Source of the DNA: Myxococcales bacterium
Lineage (GTDB): Bacteria > Myxococcota_A > Polyangia > Polyangiales > Polyangiaceae
Reading direction: 5' to 3'
DNA: 64,000 nucleotides
NCBI GenBank assembly: GCA_016720545.1
Contig: JADKKK010000014.1
Span: 79,671-143,670, forward strand
Shown here: one piece after another, positions 18,763 through 27,561 of the stretch
Position numbering within the stretch: position 1 is the first letter of the stretch
Layout of the letters: the number at the start of each line of letters is the position of its first letter
Notes under the pieces: generated by a model
Databases searched by the model: none
The model's input: the letters and a program-made list of their open reading frames with translations, nothing else
What the model was told of the DNA's origin: nothing
Translations under genes and position numbers: made by a program

Positions 18763-20826
18763 GTGTCCGCCGCGGAAGCGCCGGCGAACGAGCACGCGCG
18801 CCTCGAGTCGCTCGGCCGCACCGCCCTCGTGGGGACGCCGCGCGAGGCCGCGTTCGACGACCTCGCGGAGCTGGCGGCGACCGCCTGCGGGGCCCCGATC
18901 GCCGCGGTGAACCTCATCACGCGCGACCGGCAGTGGTCCAAGGCGCTGTTCGGGGTGCCCGCGGGCCTGACGCTCGACGTCCCGCGCGAGCACTCGCTCT
19001 GCGCGCACACGCTGCTCCACGACGGCGTGTTCGTCGTGCAGGACGCCCGCGACGACGCGCGCTTCGCCACGACCCCGTTCGTGACGGGGTCGCACGGCCT
19101 GCGCTTCTATGCGGGCACGCCGCTCGTCATGCCCGACGGCTCGGCCCTGGGAGCGCTCTGCGTGATGGCGACCGAGCCCCGCGATCTTTCGCCGGAGCAG
19201 CGGCGCGCGCTCGCCGCGCTCGGGCGCCTGGTGGTCACCCAGATCACGCTCCACGAGGCGCGCGAGAGCGCTCTGCGCGAAGCCGCACAGGTCCGAGCGA
19301 GCGCGGTCCCGCCGCTCACGCAGACCGCGCTCGAGGCGTCCGCGAGCGGGATGGTGATGGTGAACGACGAGGGCGCGATCGTGCTCGTGAACAGCGAGAT
19401 CGAGCGGATCTTTGGCTATCCGCGGGCCGAGCTGCTCGGTCGACCGGTCGAGGTGCTGTTGCCCCGACCCGCACGCGAGCGGCACCCCGAGCTGCGCGCC
19501 ACCTTCCGCGCCGACTCGCGGCGGCGTGCGATGGGCGCGGGCCGCGATCTGTGCGGCCTGCGGCGCGACGGGACGGAGTTTCCGCTGGAGATCGGCCTCA
19601 CGCCGCTCGAGACCCCGCAGGGAAAGATGACCCTCGCGACGGTCGTCGACCTCACCGTGCGCCGCGCCTCGGAGGCGAAGATCCTGGAGCAAGCGCGCGC
19701 GCTCGCGAGCACGACGGCCCTGCAGACGGCCATCCTCGCCTCGGCCAACCTGGCCATCGTCGCCACCGAGCTCGACGGGACCATCCGCAGCTTCAACCCC
19801 TGGGCCGAGCGGCTGCTCGGGTATGCCCGCCACGAGGTGGAGGGCACGGTGAACTACACCGTGTTTCACGCGCCCGACGAGCTCGCCTCGCACGCCGCGA
19901 CGCTGTCGCGAGAGCTCGGCCGGGAGGTCGCGCCCGACTTCGACGCCATCTCGGCGCGGGCGGCCGCAGGGCAGGCCGACTCGCGCACCTGGACCCACAC
20001 CCGGAAGGACGGCTCGCGTTTCCCTGTCGCCCAGGCGGTGACGGCGCTGCGCGACGGCGGCGGCCACGTCGTGGGCTTCCTGGGCGTGGCCAGCGACGTC
20101 TCGCACCTGCACGCGGTGGAGAGGCTGAAGAGCGAGTTCGTCGCCGTCGTGTCCCATGAGCTGCGCACGCCGCTCACGTCGATCCGGGGCTCGCTGCGGC
20201 TCCTCGGGTCGGAGGTGAAGGGCAAGCTCCCGCCCGAGGCGCGCGCGCTCGTCGAGATCGCCAGCGCGAACACGGAGCGGCTCATTCGGCTCGTGAACGA
20301 CATCCTCGACATCGAGAAGATCGAGGCCGGCAAGCTCGCGCTCAAGCTCGAGCCGCTCGATGTCGGGCGCCTCGTCGCGAGCGCGCTGCAGGGGCTGAGA
20401 GGCCTCAAAGACGGGGCCGCCGCGACGAGCGACGTCCCGCCGGGGCTCACCGTGCGGGGCGATCGCGATCGGTTGACCCAGGTGATCGTCAACCTCGTGT
20501 CGAACGCGGCGAAGTTCTCGCCCGAGGGGGCGCCGGTGCAGGTCTCGGCCGACCCGGTGGGCCCCTCGCGGCTCCGCGTGTCGGTGAGTGATCGCGGGCC
20601 GGGCATCGACGACGCGGAGGTCGGCAAGCTCTTCGGGAAATTCCAGCAGCTCGACTCCCGCGACGATCGACAGCGCGGAGGCACGGGCCTCGGCCTCGCG
20701 ATCTCCAAGGCGATCGTCACCCAGCACGCCGGCACCATCGGCGTGGGCCGCAGGGCCGGGGGTGGCTCCGTGTTCTGGTTCGAGCTGCCCACAGCCCAGG
20801 CGGGCGCCGCGGAGGAGACCTCGTGA
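18763..20826 (+). CDS. GAF-PAS-PAS sensor histidine kinase
   Basis: Domain order is: a GAF domain (residues about 15-165, with EHSLCAHTLLHDGVFVVQDA), PAS1 (about 185-305, MVMVNDEGAIVLVNSEIERI), PAS2 (about 320-450, FNPWAERLLGYARHEVEG), HisKA with VVSHELRTPLTSIRGSL (phospho-accepting His465), and HATPase_c with the N box NLVSNAAKFS and G boxes DRGPGIDD and GTGLGLAIS. There is no membrane helix, so it senses cytoplasmic signals. It starts with GTG one base after the reductase stop. Its stop overlaps the Hpt-REC gene (GTGA), which is the likely phosphorelay partner. Confidence 0.92.
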   Translation: MSAAEAPANEHARLESLGRTALVGTPREAAFDDLAELAATACGAPIAAVNLITRDRQWSKALFGVPAGLTLDVPREHSLCAHTLLHDGVFVVQDARDDARFATTPFVTGSHGLRFYAGTPLVMPDGSALGALCVMATEPRDLSPEQRRALAALGRLVVTQITLHEARESALREAAQVRASAVPPLTQTALEASASGMVMVNDEGAIVLVNSEIERIFGYPRAELLGRPVEVLLPRPARERHPELRATFRADSRRRAMGAGRDLCGLRRDGTEFPLEIGLTPLETPQGKMTLATVVDLTVRRASEAKILEQARALASTTALQTAILASANLAIVATELDGTIRSFNPWAERLLGYARHEVEGTVNYTVFHAPDELASHAATLSRELGREVAPDFDAISARAAAGQADSRTWTHTRKDGSRFPVAQAVTALRDGGGHVVGFLGVASDVSHLHAVERLKSEFVAVVSHELRTPLTSIRGSLRLLGSEVKGKLPPEARALVEIASANTERLIRLVNDILDIEKIEAGKLALKLEPLDVGRLVASALQGLRGLKDGAAATSDVPPGLTVRGDRDRLTQVIVNLVSNAAKFSPEGAPVQVSADPVGPSRLRVSVSDRGPGIDDAEVGKLFGKFQQLDSRDDRQRGGTGLGLAISKAIVTQHAGTIGVGRRAGGGSVFWFELPTAQAGAAEETS

Positions 20827-21599
20827 TCCCGCCGGTCCCCGTCGCCGACACCGCCTCGCTCCGCGAGACCTATCGCCTCGGTCTCGCGGCGAAGCTCGCG
20901 GCCATCGCGGAGGCCATCGCGGCGGCGCGTATCAGCGCCTCCGGCTCGCTCGACGACGCCGAGGCCCTCGCCCACCGCCTCCACGGCAGCGCAGGGGCGT
21001 TCGGTTTCGGCGCGGTCGGCGAGGCCGCTGGGCGGCTCGAGCGGGCCCTCTGCGTGGCCTCGCGAGCTGCGATGAGCGAGCGCCCGTGGTGCGCCATCGA
21101 GCTCGCCGTGGCCGAGCTGCACCGGGCCGTCGCGAGCGCTCGCGAGACCGTTGCGTGCGCAGCGCCGTCGGGCCCCGTCGCGCCGGACAGGGTGAGCACG
21201 GTGCTCATCGTGGACGACGAGGCCGACATTCGCACCATCGGTCGCATTTCGCTCGAGGACGTGGGCGGAATGCGCGTGCTGCTCGCGCGGAGCGGCGAGG
21301 AGGGCCTGGCGATCGCCGCGAGCGAGCGCCCCGACGTCATCCTGCTCGACGTGATGATGCCCAAAATGGACGGCCTCTCCACCCTCGCGCGCCTCCGAGA
21401 AGACCCGCGCACGGCGTGTATCCCCGTGCTCTTCGTGACGGCGAAGGCCCAGCCGCACGAGGTGGAGCACTATCTGCGCGCGGGCGCGCGCGGCGTGATC
21501 GCGAAGCCGTTCGAGCCGCTCAGCCTGCCCGAGGAGCTCCGGCGCGCGCTCTCGGCCCCGCAGCCCGCGGACGGTGGTCACCACGGCCACGGCGCCTGA
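20823..21599 (+). CDS. Hpt domain-response regulator receiver protein
   Basis: The N-terminal 110 residues form an Hpt helical bundle with AHRLHGSAGAFGFGAVG (His51 is the likely phospho-acceptor). The C-terminal REC domain begins TVLIVDDEADIRTIG and has DVILLDVMMPKMDG (Asp176) and the conserved Lys of GVIAKPFEP. There is no output domain, so it relays phosphate or acts by protein contact. It overlaps the kinase stop by four bases and is translated with it. Confidence 0.88.
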   Translation: MIPPVPVADTASLRETYRLGLAAKLAAIAEAIAAARISASGSLDDAEALAHRLHGSAGAFGFGAVGEAAGRLERALCVASRAAMSERPWCAIELAVAELHRAVASARETVACAAPSGPVAPDRVSTVLIVDDEADIRTIGRISLEDVGGMRVLLARSGEEGLAIAASERPDVILLDVMMPKMDGLSTLARLREDPRTACIPVLFVTAKAQPHEVEHYLRAGARGVIAKPFEPLSLPEELRRALSAPQPADGGHHGHGA

Positions 21600-21650
21600 C
21601 GACGCCACGGCGCTTGACGCGGCCGCGCGCCCGCGTGCTAACCATCCTCG

Positions 21651-22868
21651 ATGCGAGTCGTCTTTCTGTCGCCCGCCTACCCCGCGGAGATGTGCCACTT
21701 CACGCGCGGGCTCGCCGAGGTGGGGACCACCGTGTACGGCGTGGGAGACACCCCTCGCGAGGCCCTCCCCAGCGCCGTCCGGCCCTACCTGGCCGACTAT
21801 CTCACGGTGCCGCGCATCACCGACGAGGCCGACGTCTCGGACCGCGTCTCCGCGTGGCTCCGCGGGCGCACGATCGATCACGTGCTGACGAACTGGGAGC
21901 CGCTCGTGCTGCTGGCCGCGCGGCTCCGCGAGCGCTGGGGGATCCCGGGCATGTCCGTCGACGTGGTGCGGGGCTTCCGCGACAAGGAGATCATGAAGGT
22001 GCGGCTGCGCGCCGCGGGCCTCCGGGTGCCGCGATCGTGGCGGGTGCGCACGGCCGACGAGGCGCGCGAGGCGGCCGAGCGCGTGGGCTATCCGCTCATC
22101 CTGAAGCCCATCGCCGGCGCGGGCTGCGCCGACACGTACCGCGTCGAGAGCCGCGCCGAGCTCGAGCGCGTACTGCCCACGATGAGCAACGTCGCCGAGG
22201 CGAGCTGCGAGGAGTACATTGAAGGTGAGGAGTTCACCTACGACACGGTCTCGCTGCGGGGTCGCCCCGTGGTCGAGAGTATGACCGCCTACATCCCGAA
22301 GCCGCTCGAGGCGCGCACGCACGAGTGGATAAGCCCCATCGGGATCAGCATTCGCGACCTCGCGCAGCCGAGGCTCGCGCCGGGGCTCGAGCTCGGGCGC
22401 GCGGCGCTGGCGGCCCTCGGGATGGGCAGCGGCTTCACGCACATGGAGTGGTATCTCACCCCCAGCGGGGAGGCCGTGTTCGGCGAGATCGCCTGCCGTT
22501 CGGGCGGCGCTGGCATCGTCGACCAGATGAACTACACCTGCGACACCGACCTCTTCCGCGAGTGGGCGAGGGTCTCGTGCTGGGGGCACTTCGAGGGCGA
22601 GACGACTCGCAAGTACAACGTGGGGATGGTGTTCAAGCGCGCCATCGGCCGAGGGCTCGTCACGCGCATCGAGGGCCTCGGCGCGTGGCTCCACGCGTGC
22701 GGCCCGTGCGTCGTGGAGGATTCACTCCTTCGCCCCGGGACGCCCCGGCGCGACTGGCAACAAACGACCCTCGCCGACGGCCGCTTGATGGTGCGTCACC
22801 CCGACTTCGGCGAGACCCTGCGGATGTGCCAGGCGGCGGCGACCGACGTGCGCATCTACGCGCAATGA
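21651..22868 (+). CDS. ATP-grasp domain protein
   Basis: The N-terminal pre-ATP-grasp domain begins MRVVFLSPAYPAEMCHFTRG. The ATP-grasp core carries YPLILKPIAGAGCADTYRV (ATP-binding Lys and flexible loop), EEYIEGEEFTYDTV and HMEWYLTPSGEAVFGEIACR (metal-binding Glu/Asn-type strand). Such enzymes join a carboxylate to an amine or thiol through an acyl-phosphate. The substrate cannot be told from sequence. It follows the two-component pair after 51 bases and may share its transcript. Length 405 aa is normal for single-domain carboxylate-amine ligases. Confidence 0.8.
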   Translation: MRVVFLSPAYPAEMCHFTRGLAEVGTTVYGVGDTPREALPSAVRPYLADYLTVPRITDEADVSDRVSAWLRGRTIDHVLTNWEPLVLLAARLRERWGIPGMSVDVVRGFRDKEIMKVRLRAAGLRVPRSWRVRTADEAREAAERVGYPLILKPIAGAGCADTYRVESRAELERVLPTMSNVAEASCEEYIEGEEFTYDTVSLRGRPVVESMTAYIPKPLEARTHEWISPIGISIRDLAQPRLAPGLELGRAALAALGMGSGFTHMEWYLTPSGEAVFGEIACRSGGAGIVDQMNYTCDTDLFREWARVSCWGHFEGETTRKYNVGMVFKRAIGRGLVTRIEGLGAWLHACGPCVVEDSLLRPGTPRRDWQQTTLADGRLMVRHPDFGETLRMCQAAATDVRIYAQ

Positions 22869-22892
22869 GGGAGTCAGCCGGGCGTCAGCGGG

Positions 22893-24533
22893 TCAGCCCT
22901 CGACGCGCTCCACGACCAGCTTTCCGGCCGCGTAGTCGGCGCGCACCTTCTTCTTGTCGAACTTCCCGACGCTGGTCTTCGGCACCGCGGCGAGCTCGGT
23001 CCACCGCTCGGGCAGCTGCCACTTGGCGACCTTGTCGGTGAGCGACTCTTTGAGGTCGCGGAACGTGGGGGCCTTGCCGGGGCGGGGCACTACGCACGCG
23101 AGCGGACGCTCTCCCCACTTCTCGTCGGGCACGCCCACTACGCACGCCTCGAGCACGTCGGGGTGGGCCATGAGGTGGTTCTCGAGAGCCACGGAGGAGA
23201 TCCACTCGCCCCCCGACTTGATGACGTCTTTCGCGCGATCGGTGAGGGTGAGGTAGCCGGTGGGCGAGAGCGTGCCGACGTCGCCGGTGCGGAGCCAGCC
23301 GTCCTCGAATTTCTCAGGATCGTTCTCGGGGTAGTAGCTCCCGGTCACCCAAGGCCCTCTCACGCAGAGCTCGCCCGAGGTCTCACCGTCGTGGCGGATC
23401 GCCTGGTTGTCGGGGCCGAGCAGCTTCGCCTCGACGAAGGCGGAGAGGCGCCCCTGGGTGACGCGGTAGGTCCACGCCTCCTCCCCCGTGACGCCCTCGG
23501 GGGGCACGGCTACCGAGCCGAGCGGGCTCGTCTCGGTCATGCCCCACGCGTGCACGATCCGCATGCGGTGGCGCTCTTCGAAGGCCCGCATGAGCGAGGG
23601 CGGGCACGCGGAGCCGCCGACGAGCACCATGCGAAACGAGCTCAGGTCCACCGGGTGCTGGTCGACGTGGTGGAGCAGCGCGGTCCAGATCGTCGGCACG
23701 GCGCCGCCGAACGTGGGGCGCTCCGCCACGATGAGCCGCGCGATCGCCTCGGGCTGGAGGAAGCGATCGGTGAACACCAGGCTCGCGCCCACGAGCATCG
23801 CCGCCCAGGGAAGGCCCCACGCGCACACGTGGAACATCGGCACCACCGCGAGGATGCGATCGCTCGACCCCACCCCGGTGCTGTCGCCTAGGCACAGCTG
23901 CATCGAGTGGAGCATGGCCGATCGGTGGCTGTAGGATACACCCTTTGGCGAGCCCGTCGTCCCGCTCGTGAACGCGATGGCGCAGGCCTCGCGCTCGTCC
24001 ACCACCGGATAGTCGAAGGGCTCCGCGGAGGCCTCCGCGAGCAGCGCGTCGTAGTGGTGCACCGCCTTCCCCGAAGCGGCGAGCGCCTCGAGCGCTGTCG
24101 GCTCGGCCTGTCCCACCACGACCACGTGCGCGACGGTGATGCAGTCCCCGACGATGCCCATGAACAGCGGCAGCAGCGAGGCGTCGACCAGCACGACGTG
24201 GTCGGAGGCCGCGTTCGCGATGAACGCGACCTCGGCCGGCGGCAAGCGAATGTTGAGCGTGTGCAGCACCGCGCCCATCGCCGGCACGGCCATGTACGCC
24301 TCGAAGTGCTCTTGGTTGTTCCACATGAACGTCGCGACCCGCTCGTCGCCCACCACGCCCAGCCCGCGGAGCGCGTGCGCGAGCCGCGCCGCCCGCCGCG
24401 CGCACTCGCGGAACGTGGCCTTCCGGCTGCCGTGCTCGGTCGCGGTGGTGACGGTCGCGCCGCCGTGCACGCACGCCGCGTGGCGGAGGAGGGTCGCGAG
24501 CGAGAGCGGCGTGTCCATCATCGTGCTGCGCAT
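22893..24533 (-). CDS. acyl-CoA ligase (AMP-forming, medium/long-chain)
   Basis: The ANL adenylation fold is complete. It has the P-loop AFTSGTTGSPKGVSYSHRS, the acyl-binding HAWGMTETSPLG, GWLRTGDVGTLSPTGYLTLT and the hinge DRAKDVIKSGGEWISS. The C-terminal domain includes Lys in KTSVGKFDKKKVR. The sequence style resembles the AlkK/medium-chain fatty-acid-CoA ligase group, so it probably activates fatty acids for beta-oxidation, as would suit the nearby dienoyl-CoA reductase. An AGGAG about 9 nt before the ATG at 24533 supports this start. Confidence 0.9.
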   Translation of the reverse strand: MRSTMMDTPLSLATLLRHAACVHGGATVTTATEHGSRKATFRECARRAARLAHALRGLGVVGDERVATFMWNNQEHFEAYMAVPAMGAVLHTLNIRLPPAEVAFIANAASDHVVLVDASLLPLFMGIVGDCITVAHVVVVGQAEPTALEALAASGKAVHHYDALLAEASAEPFDYPVVDEREACAIAFTSGTTGSPKGVSYSHRSAMLHSMQLCLGDSTGVGSSDRILAVVPMFHVCAWGLPWAAMLVGASLVFTDRFLQPEAIARLIVAERPTFGGAVPTIWTALLHHVDQHPVDLSSFRMVLVGGSACPPSLMRAFEERHRMRIVHAWGMTETSPLGSVAVPPEGVTGEEAWTYRVTQGRLSAFVEAKLLGPDNQAIRHDGETSGELCVRGPWVTGSYYPENDPEKFEDGWLRTGDVGTLSPTGYLTLTDRAKDVIKSGGEWISSVALENHLMAHPDVLEACVVGVPDEKWGERPLACVVPRPGKAPTFRDLKESLTDKVAKWQLPERWTELAAVPKTSVGKFDKKKVRADYAAGKLVVERVEG

Positions 24534-24696
24534 GGTCGTGGGCTCCTTGGAAGGCGTGGGCGTCGCGGTACTCTATCCGCTGTTCGCGCTCGACGCCGAG
24601 GGGCGCCGCTCGGCGCGGCCGAGGGTCGCGAGGGGCTCGGCGGCCGCGCGTAATCCCGCGTCGCCGGCCTGCGCCGGCCTCGTCTACACTCGCGGC

Positions 24697-25221
24697 GTGA
24701 AGAACAGCGAGCCCTGCCCTTGCCGCTCCGGCCACCCGTACGGCGCGTGCTGCCGCCCGGCCCACTCGGGCGCCGTCGCGCCGGCCACCTGCGGCGCGCT
24801 CGTGCGCGCGCGCTACTCGGCCTTCGCCTTGGGCGACGGGGAATACCTGTACGCCACGCTCGCGCACGATCACCCCGACCGCGCGACCGAGCCCGAGGCG
24901 GTCGACGCCCGGATCGCCGAGCTCTCACGCGCGGGGCGCGCGCTGAAGTACATGGGCGTGGTCGTGGGCGACGAGACCGAGACCGAGGCGCTCTTCCTCG
25001 CCAAGGTGTTCGAGCGCGGACAGGACCGCTCCTTCGCGGAGCTCTCCACCTTCACGCGCGCGCTCGACGGCGAGGGCGGTGTGGGCGGCGCGCTGCGCTA
25101 CGCAGGCGGCACCCTCCTCCCTCGCGCAGCCCTCCCGCGCGGCATGGCGGACGGCGCGGGGCTGCGGCGCGACGACTTCCTCGCCCTCGCGGCGACACAC
25201 AAGGACACGGTGCGGTCCTGA
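24697..25221 (+). CDS. YchJ-like SEC-C/NTF2-fold protein
   Basis: From a GTG start the protein begins CPCRSGHPYGACCRPAHSG, the SEC-C-type zinc-binding motif (CxCx8CC). It continues with LVRARYSAFALGDGEYLYAT, the second conserved block of the UPF0225/YchJ family. The middle has the NTF2-like ALFLAKVFERG and ELSTFTR strands. The family length of about 160 aa fits. Function of the family is not well defined. It diverges from the acyl-CoA ligase gene. Confidence 0.85.
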   Translation: MKNSEPCPCRSGHPYGACCRPAHSGAVAPATCGALVRARYSAFALGDGEYLYATLAHDHPDRATEPEAVDARIAELSRAGRALKYMGVVVGDETETEALFLAKVFERGQDRSFAELSTFTRALDGEGGVGGALRYAGGTLLPRAALPRGMADGAGLRRDDFLALAATHKDTVRS

Positions 25222-25232
25222 TATCCGCCCGC

Positions 25233-25412
25233 GGGCTGAAGCCCGGGGCAGTGAAAGCCGGGGATCAACCCGATCAAAGCCCGCAGGGCGGGCTCGCCGT
25301 TAGCCGCCTGTTACAAGTCAACGGGCTGTCGAGGTCGCGAAAGAGCCCGCCGCCCCGGCGGGCTTCGCGCACCGCCACCGTGAGCTTTTTCCCTGCCCCG
25401 GGGCTTCAGCCC
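25233..25412. repeat. REP/BIME-like nested inverted repeat
   Basis: An inverted pair, GGGCTGAAGCCCGGGGC at 25233-25249 and its complement with one extra G at 25395-25412, bounds the element. Inside are two hairpins with identical arms AGCCCGC/GCGGGCT, at 25278-25294 and 25344-25364. It lies between convergent genes and could act as a bidirectional transcript end. No transposase is linked and no second copy was seen in the window. Confidence 0.75.
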
Positions 25413-25468
25413 GGGGGCCTTTGCACCCATTTGCGATGCACTATTCAGGTGTTGCGCTTACTTGCGCG

Positions 25469-26608
25469 CTACCCGAAGGTGGCGAGCACGGCGCCGATCT
25501 CGGAGACCACGCGCGCGAGATCGGCCTCGGTGAGGCCGTCGTAGAGGGGCAGCGTGAGCGAGCGCGCGAACACGCGGTCGGCGACGGGGAAGTCGCCCGG
25601 GCGGTACCCGTAGCGCGTGCGGAAGTACGTGGTGAGCGGCATGTGCCAGGTGCCGATGTTGGTCTCGATGCCGCGCTCACGGAGGACGCGGATGAGGTCG
25701 GCGCGGTGAGGCGCAGCGGCCTCGGGCAGCGTGGCCACGTAGCTCTGCACCGCGTGCTCGGCCCCGGGCGCCACGTAGGGCGCGGTGAGCGCGGTCTTGG
25801 CGAGCAGCCCGTCGTACACGCGCGCGAGCTTGCGCCGCCCCGCGAGCACCGGCTCGAGCCTCGCGAGCTGGGTGACGCCAAGCGCGGCCTGGAACTCGGT
25901 CATGCGGGTGTTGAAGCCCGGCATGATGAAGTCGGCCGACGGCGCGGTGGGGTCTTGCCCGTGGTTACGGAGCGCGCGCAGGCGGTTCGCCAGGGCCTCG
26001 TCGTCCGTGGTGATGGCGCCGCCCTCGCCCGTAGTGAGCGCCTTGCGAGGGTGGAAGCTGAAGCAGCCCATCACGCCCATCGCGCCGGCCTGCTTGCCAT
26101 GCCAGGTGGCGCCGAGCGCGCACGCGGCGTCCTCGACGAGCGGCAAGCCATAGCGCTCCGCGATCGCGAGCAGGCGGGTCATGTCGGCGGTCTGCCCGAA
26201 CGTGTGCACGGGCAGGATGGCCTTCAGGCGGCGGCGCGCGTCCTCGGTCTTGGTGACCCGGGCGAGCGTGGCCTCGAGGGCGTCCGGGCACATGTTGAAC
26301 GTGCGCTCGTCGATGTCGACGAACACGGGCTGCGCGCCGCACAGCTCGATCACGTTCGCGGTGGAGAGCCACGAGTACGCCGTGACCGGCACGAGGTCGC
26401 CGGGGCGGACGTCGAGGGCGAGCAGCGCGAGCTGGAGGGCCGCGGTGCAGTTGGTGAGGGCGACCGCGTGCTTCGACCCCGTGATGGCCTTCATGGAGGC
26501 CTCGAACTTCGCGACCTCCGGGCCTTGCACGAGGAAGCCGGTCTTGAGGACCCGGGCGACCGCCGCGAGATCGTCCTCGTTGATGCTCGGGACCGAGAGT
26601 CGGATCAC
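25469..26608 (-). CDS. DegT/DnrJ/EryC1/StrS sugar aminotransferase
   Basis: The fold-type I PLP enzyme begins MIRLSVPSINEDDLAAVARV and has ALTNCTAALQLALLAL, VEDAACALGATW (Asp160 contacts PLP) and CFSFHPRKALTTGEGGAI (Schiff-base Lys189). The family transaminates keto-sugars on nucleotide carriers for O-antigen and antibiotic sugars. The GTG start overlaps the epimerase stop (GTGA). It is the last gene of the minus-strand sugar-nucleotide operon and could aminate the product of the neighbouring dehydrogenase/epimerase. Confidence 0.9.
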   Translation of the reverse strand: MIRLSVPSINEDDLAAVARVLKTGFLVQGPEVAKFEASMKAITGSKHAVALTNCTAALQLALLALDVRPGDLVPVTAYSWLSTANVIELCGAQPVFVDIDERTFNMCPDALEATLARVTKTEDARRRLKAILPVHTFGQTADMTRLLAIAERYGLPLVEDAACALGATWHGKQAGAMGVMGCFSFHPRKALTTGEGGAITTDDEALANRLRALRNHGQDPTAPSADFIMPGFNTRMTEFQAALGVTQLARLEPVLAGRRKLARVYDGLLAKTALTAPYVAPGAEHAVQSYVATLPEAAAPHRADLIRVLRERGIETNIGTWHMPLTTYFRTRYGYRPGDFPVADRVFARSLTLPLYDGLTEADLARVVSEIGAVLATFG

Positions 26609-27561
26609 GCCTGGCTCCGGTAGTACTCGGCGGCCCGCGCGATGCCCTCGTCGAGGTCGACCTTCGCGTTGAAGCCGATGAGCTCGCTCGACTTACGCAC
26701 GTTGGGGATGCGCATGGCGACGTCCGCCAGATCACGCGGGACGAGCGTGATCTTGCTCTTCGAGCCGAGCACCCGGACCGTGGTCTCGGCGAGCGCGTAG
26801 ATGGTGCAGACGGCGCGCGAGTTGCCGATGTTGAAGGTCTCGCCCACGGCCTTCGGGTGCTCCATCGTGAGGAGCACGGCGTCCACCATGTCGTCGACGA
26901 AGCACCACGCGCGGATCTGGCTGCCATCGCCGTGCACCTCGATGGGCTCGTTGCGGATCGCCTTCTGGATGAAGTTCCTGAGCGCGCCCTCGCCCACCTG
27001 GCCGGGGCCGTAGACGTTGAACGGACGCACGACCGTGGTCGGGAGCCCGTGCTCCTTGTGGTACGCGATCGCGAGGTGCTCCTCGGCGAGCTTGCCCACG
27101 GCGTAGGTCCAGCGGGGCTCGCCCACGGCGCCGATGACCGTGGAGTCGGTCTCGGCGGAGCGGAAGGCGTGGACGCCGAACACTTCGCTGGTGGAGAAGC
27201 ACACCACGCGGCTTACCTTGGGGAGCGCCGCCGCGGCCTCGAGCACGTTCGACGAGCCGAGCATGTTGACCCGCAGCGTGGTGCAGGGGCTCTTCGACAC
27301 GGTGTCGATCCCGGCGATCGCCGCGCAGTGCACCACGATGTCGGCGCCCTCCATGTGGCGCTTCACGTGGGCGGCGTCGAGCACGTCACCCTTCACGAGG
27401 GTGAGGTTCTTGTGATCGCGGAAGCCCTTGTCCTTGAGCGAGTCGCGCGCGAGGTTGTCGTACGCGACGATCGTGTTCTTCTCGATGAGCCGCCCGATGA
27501 GCGTGGACCCGATGAAGCCGGCGCCGCCGGTGATGAAAATCTTCGCGTTCTCGATGGTCAT
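26605..27561 (-). CDS. NAD-dependent sugar-nucleotide epimerase/dehydratase
   Basis: An extended SDR with IFITGGAGFIGSTLIG (NAD-binding residues 11-18), a catalytic WTYAVGKLAEEH (Tyr153, Lys157), STSEVFG and a C-terminal RAWCFVDDMVDAVLLTM substrate block. It should epimerise or dehydrate a UDP-sugar. A GGAGAG site precedes the ATG at 27561. The start overlaps the dehydrogenase stop (ATGA) and the stop overlaps the aminotransferase start, so the three enzymes are translationally coupled. Confidence 0.9.
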   Translation of the reverse strand: MTIENAKIFITGGAGFIGSTLIGRLIEKNTIVAYDNLARDSLKDKGFRDHKNLTLVKGDVLDAAHVKRHMEGADIVVHCAAIAGIDTVSKSPCTTLRVNMLGSSNVLEAAAALPKVSRVVCFSTSEVFGVHAFRSAETDSTVIGAVGEPRWTYAVGKLAEEHLAIAYHKEHGLPTTVVRPFNVYGPGQVGEGALRNFIQKAIRNEPIEVHGDGSQIRAWCFVDDMVDAVLLTMEHPKAVGETFNIGNSRAVCTIYALAETTVRVLGSKSKITLVPRDLADVAMRIPNVRKSSELIGFNAKVDLDEGIARAAEYYRSQA

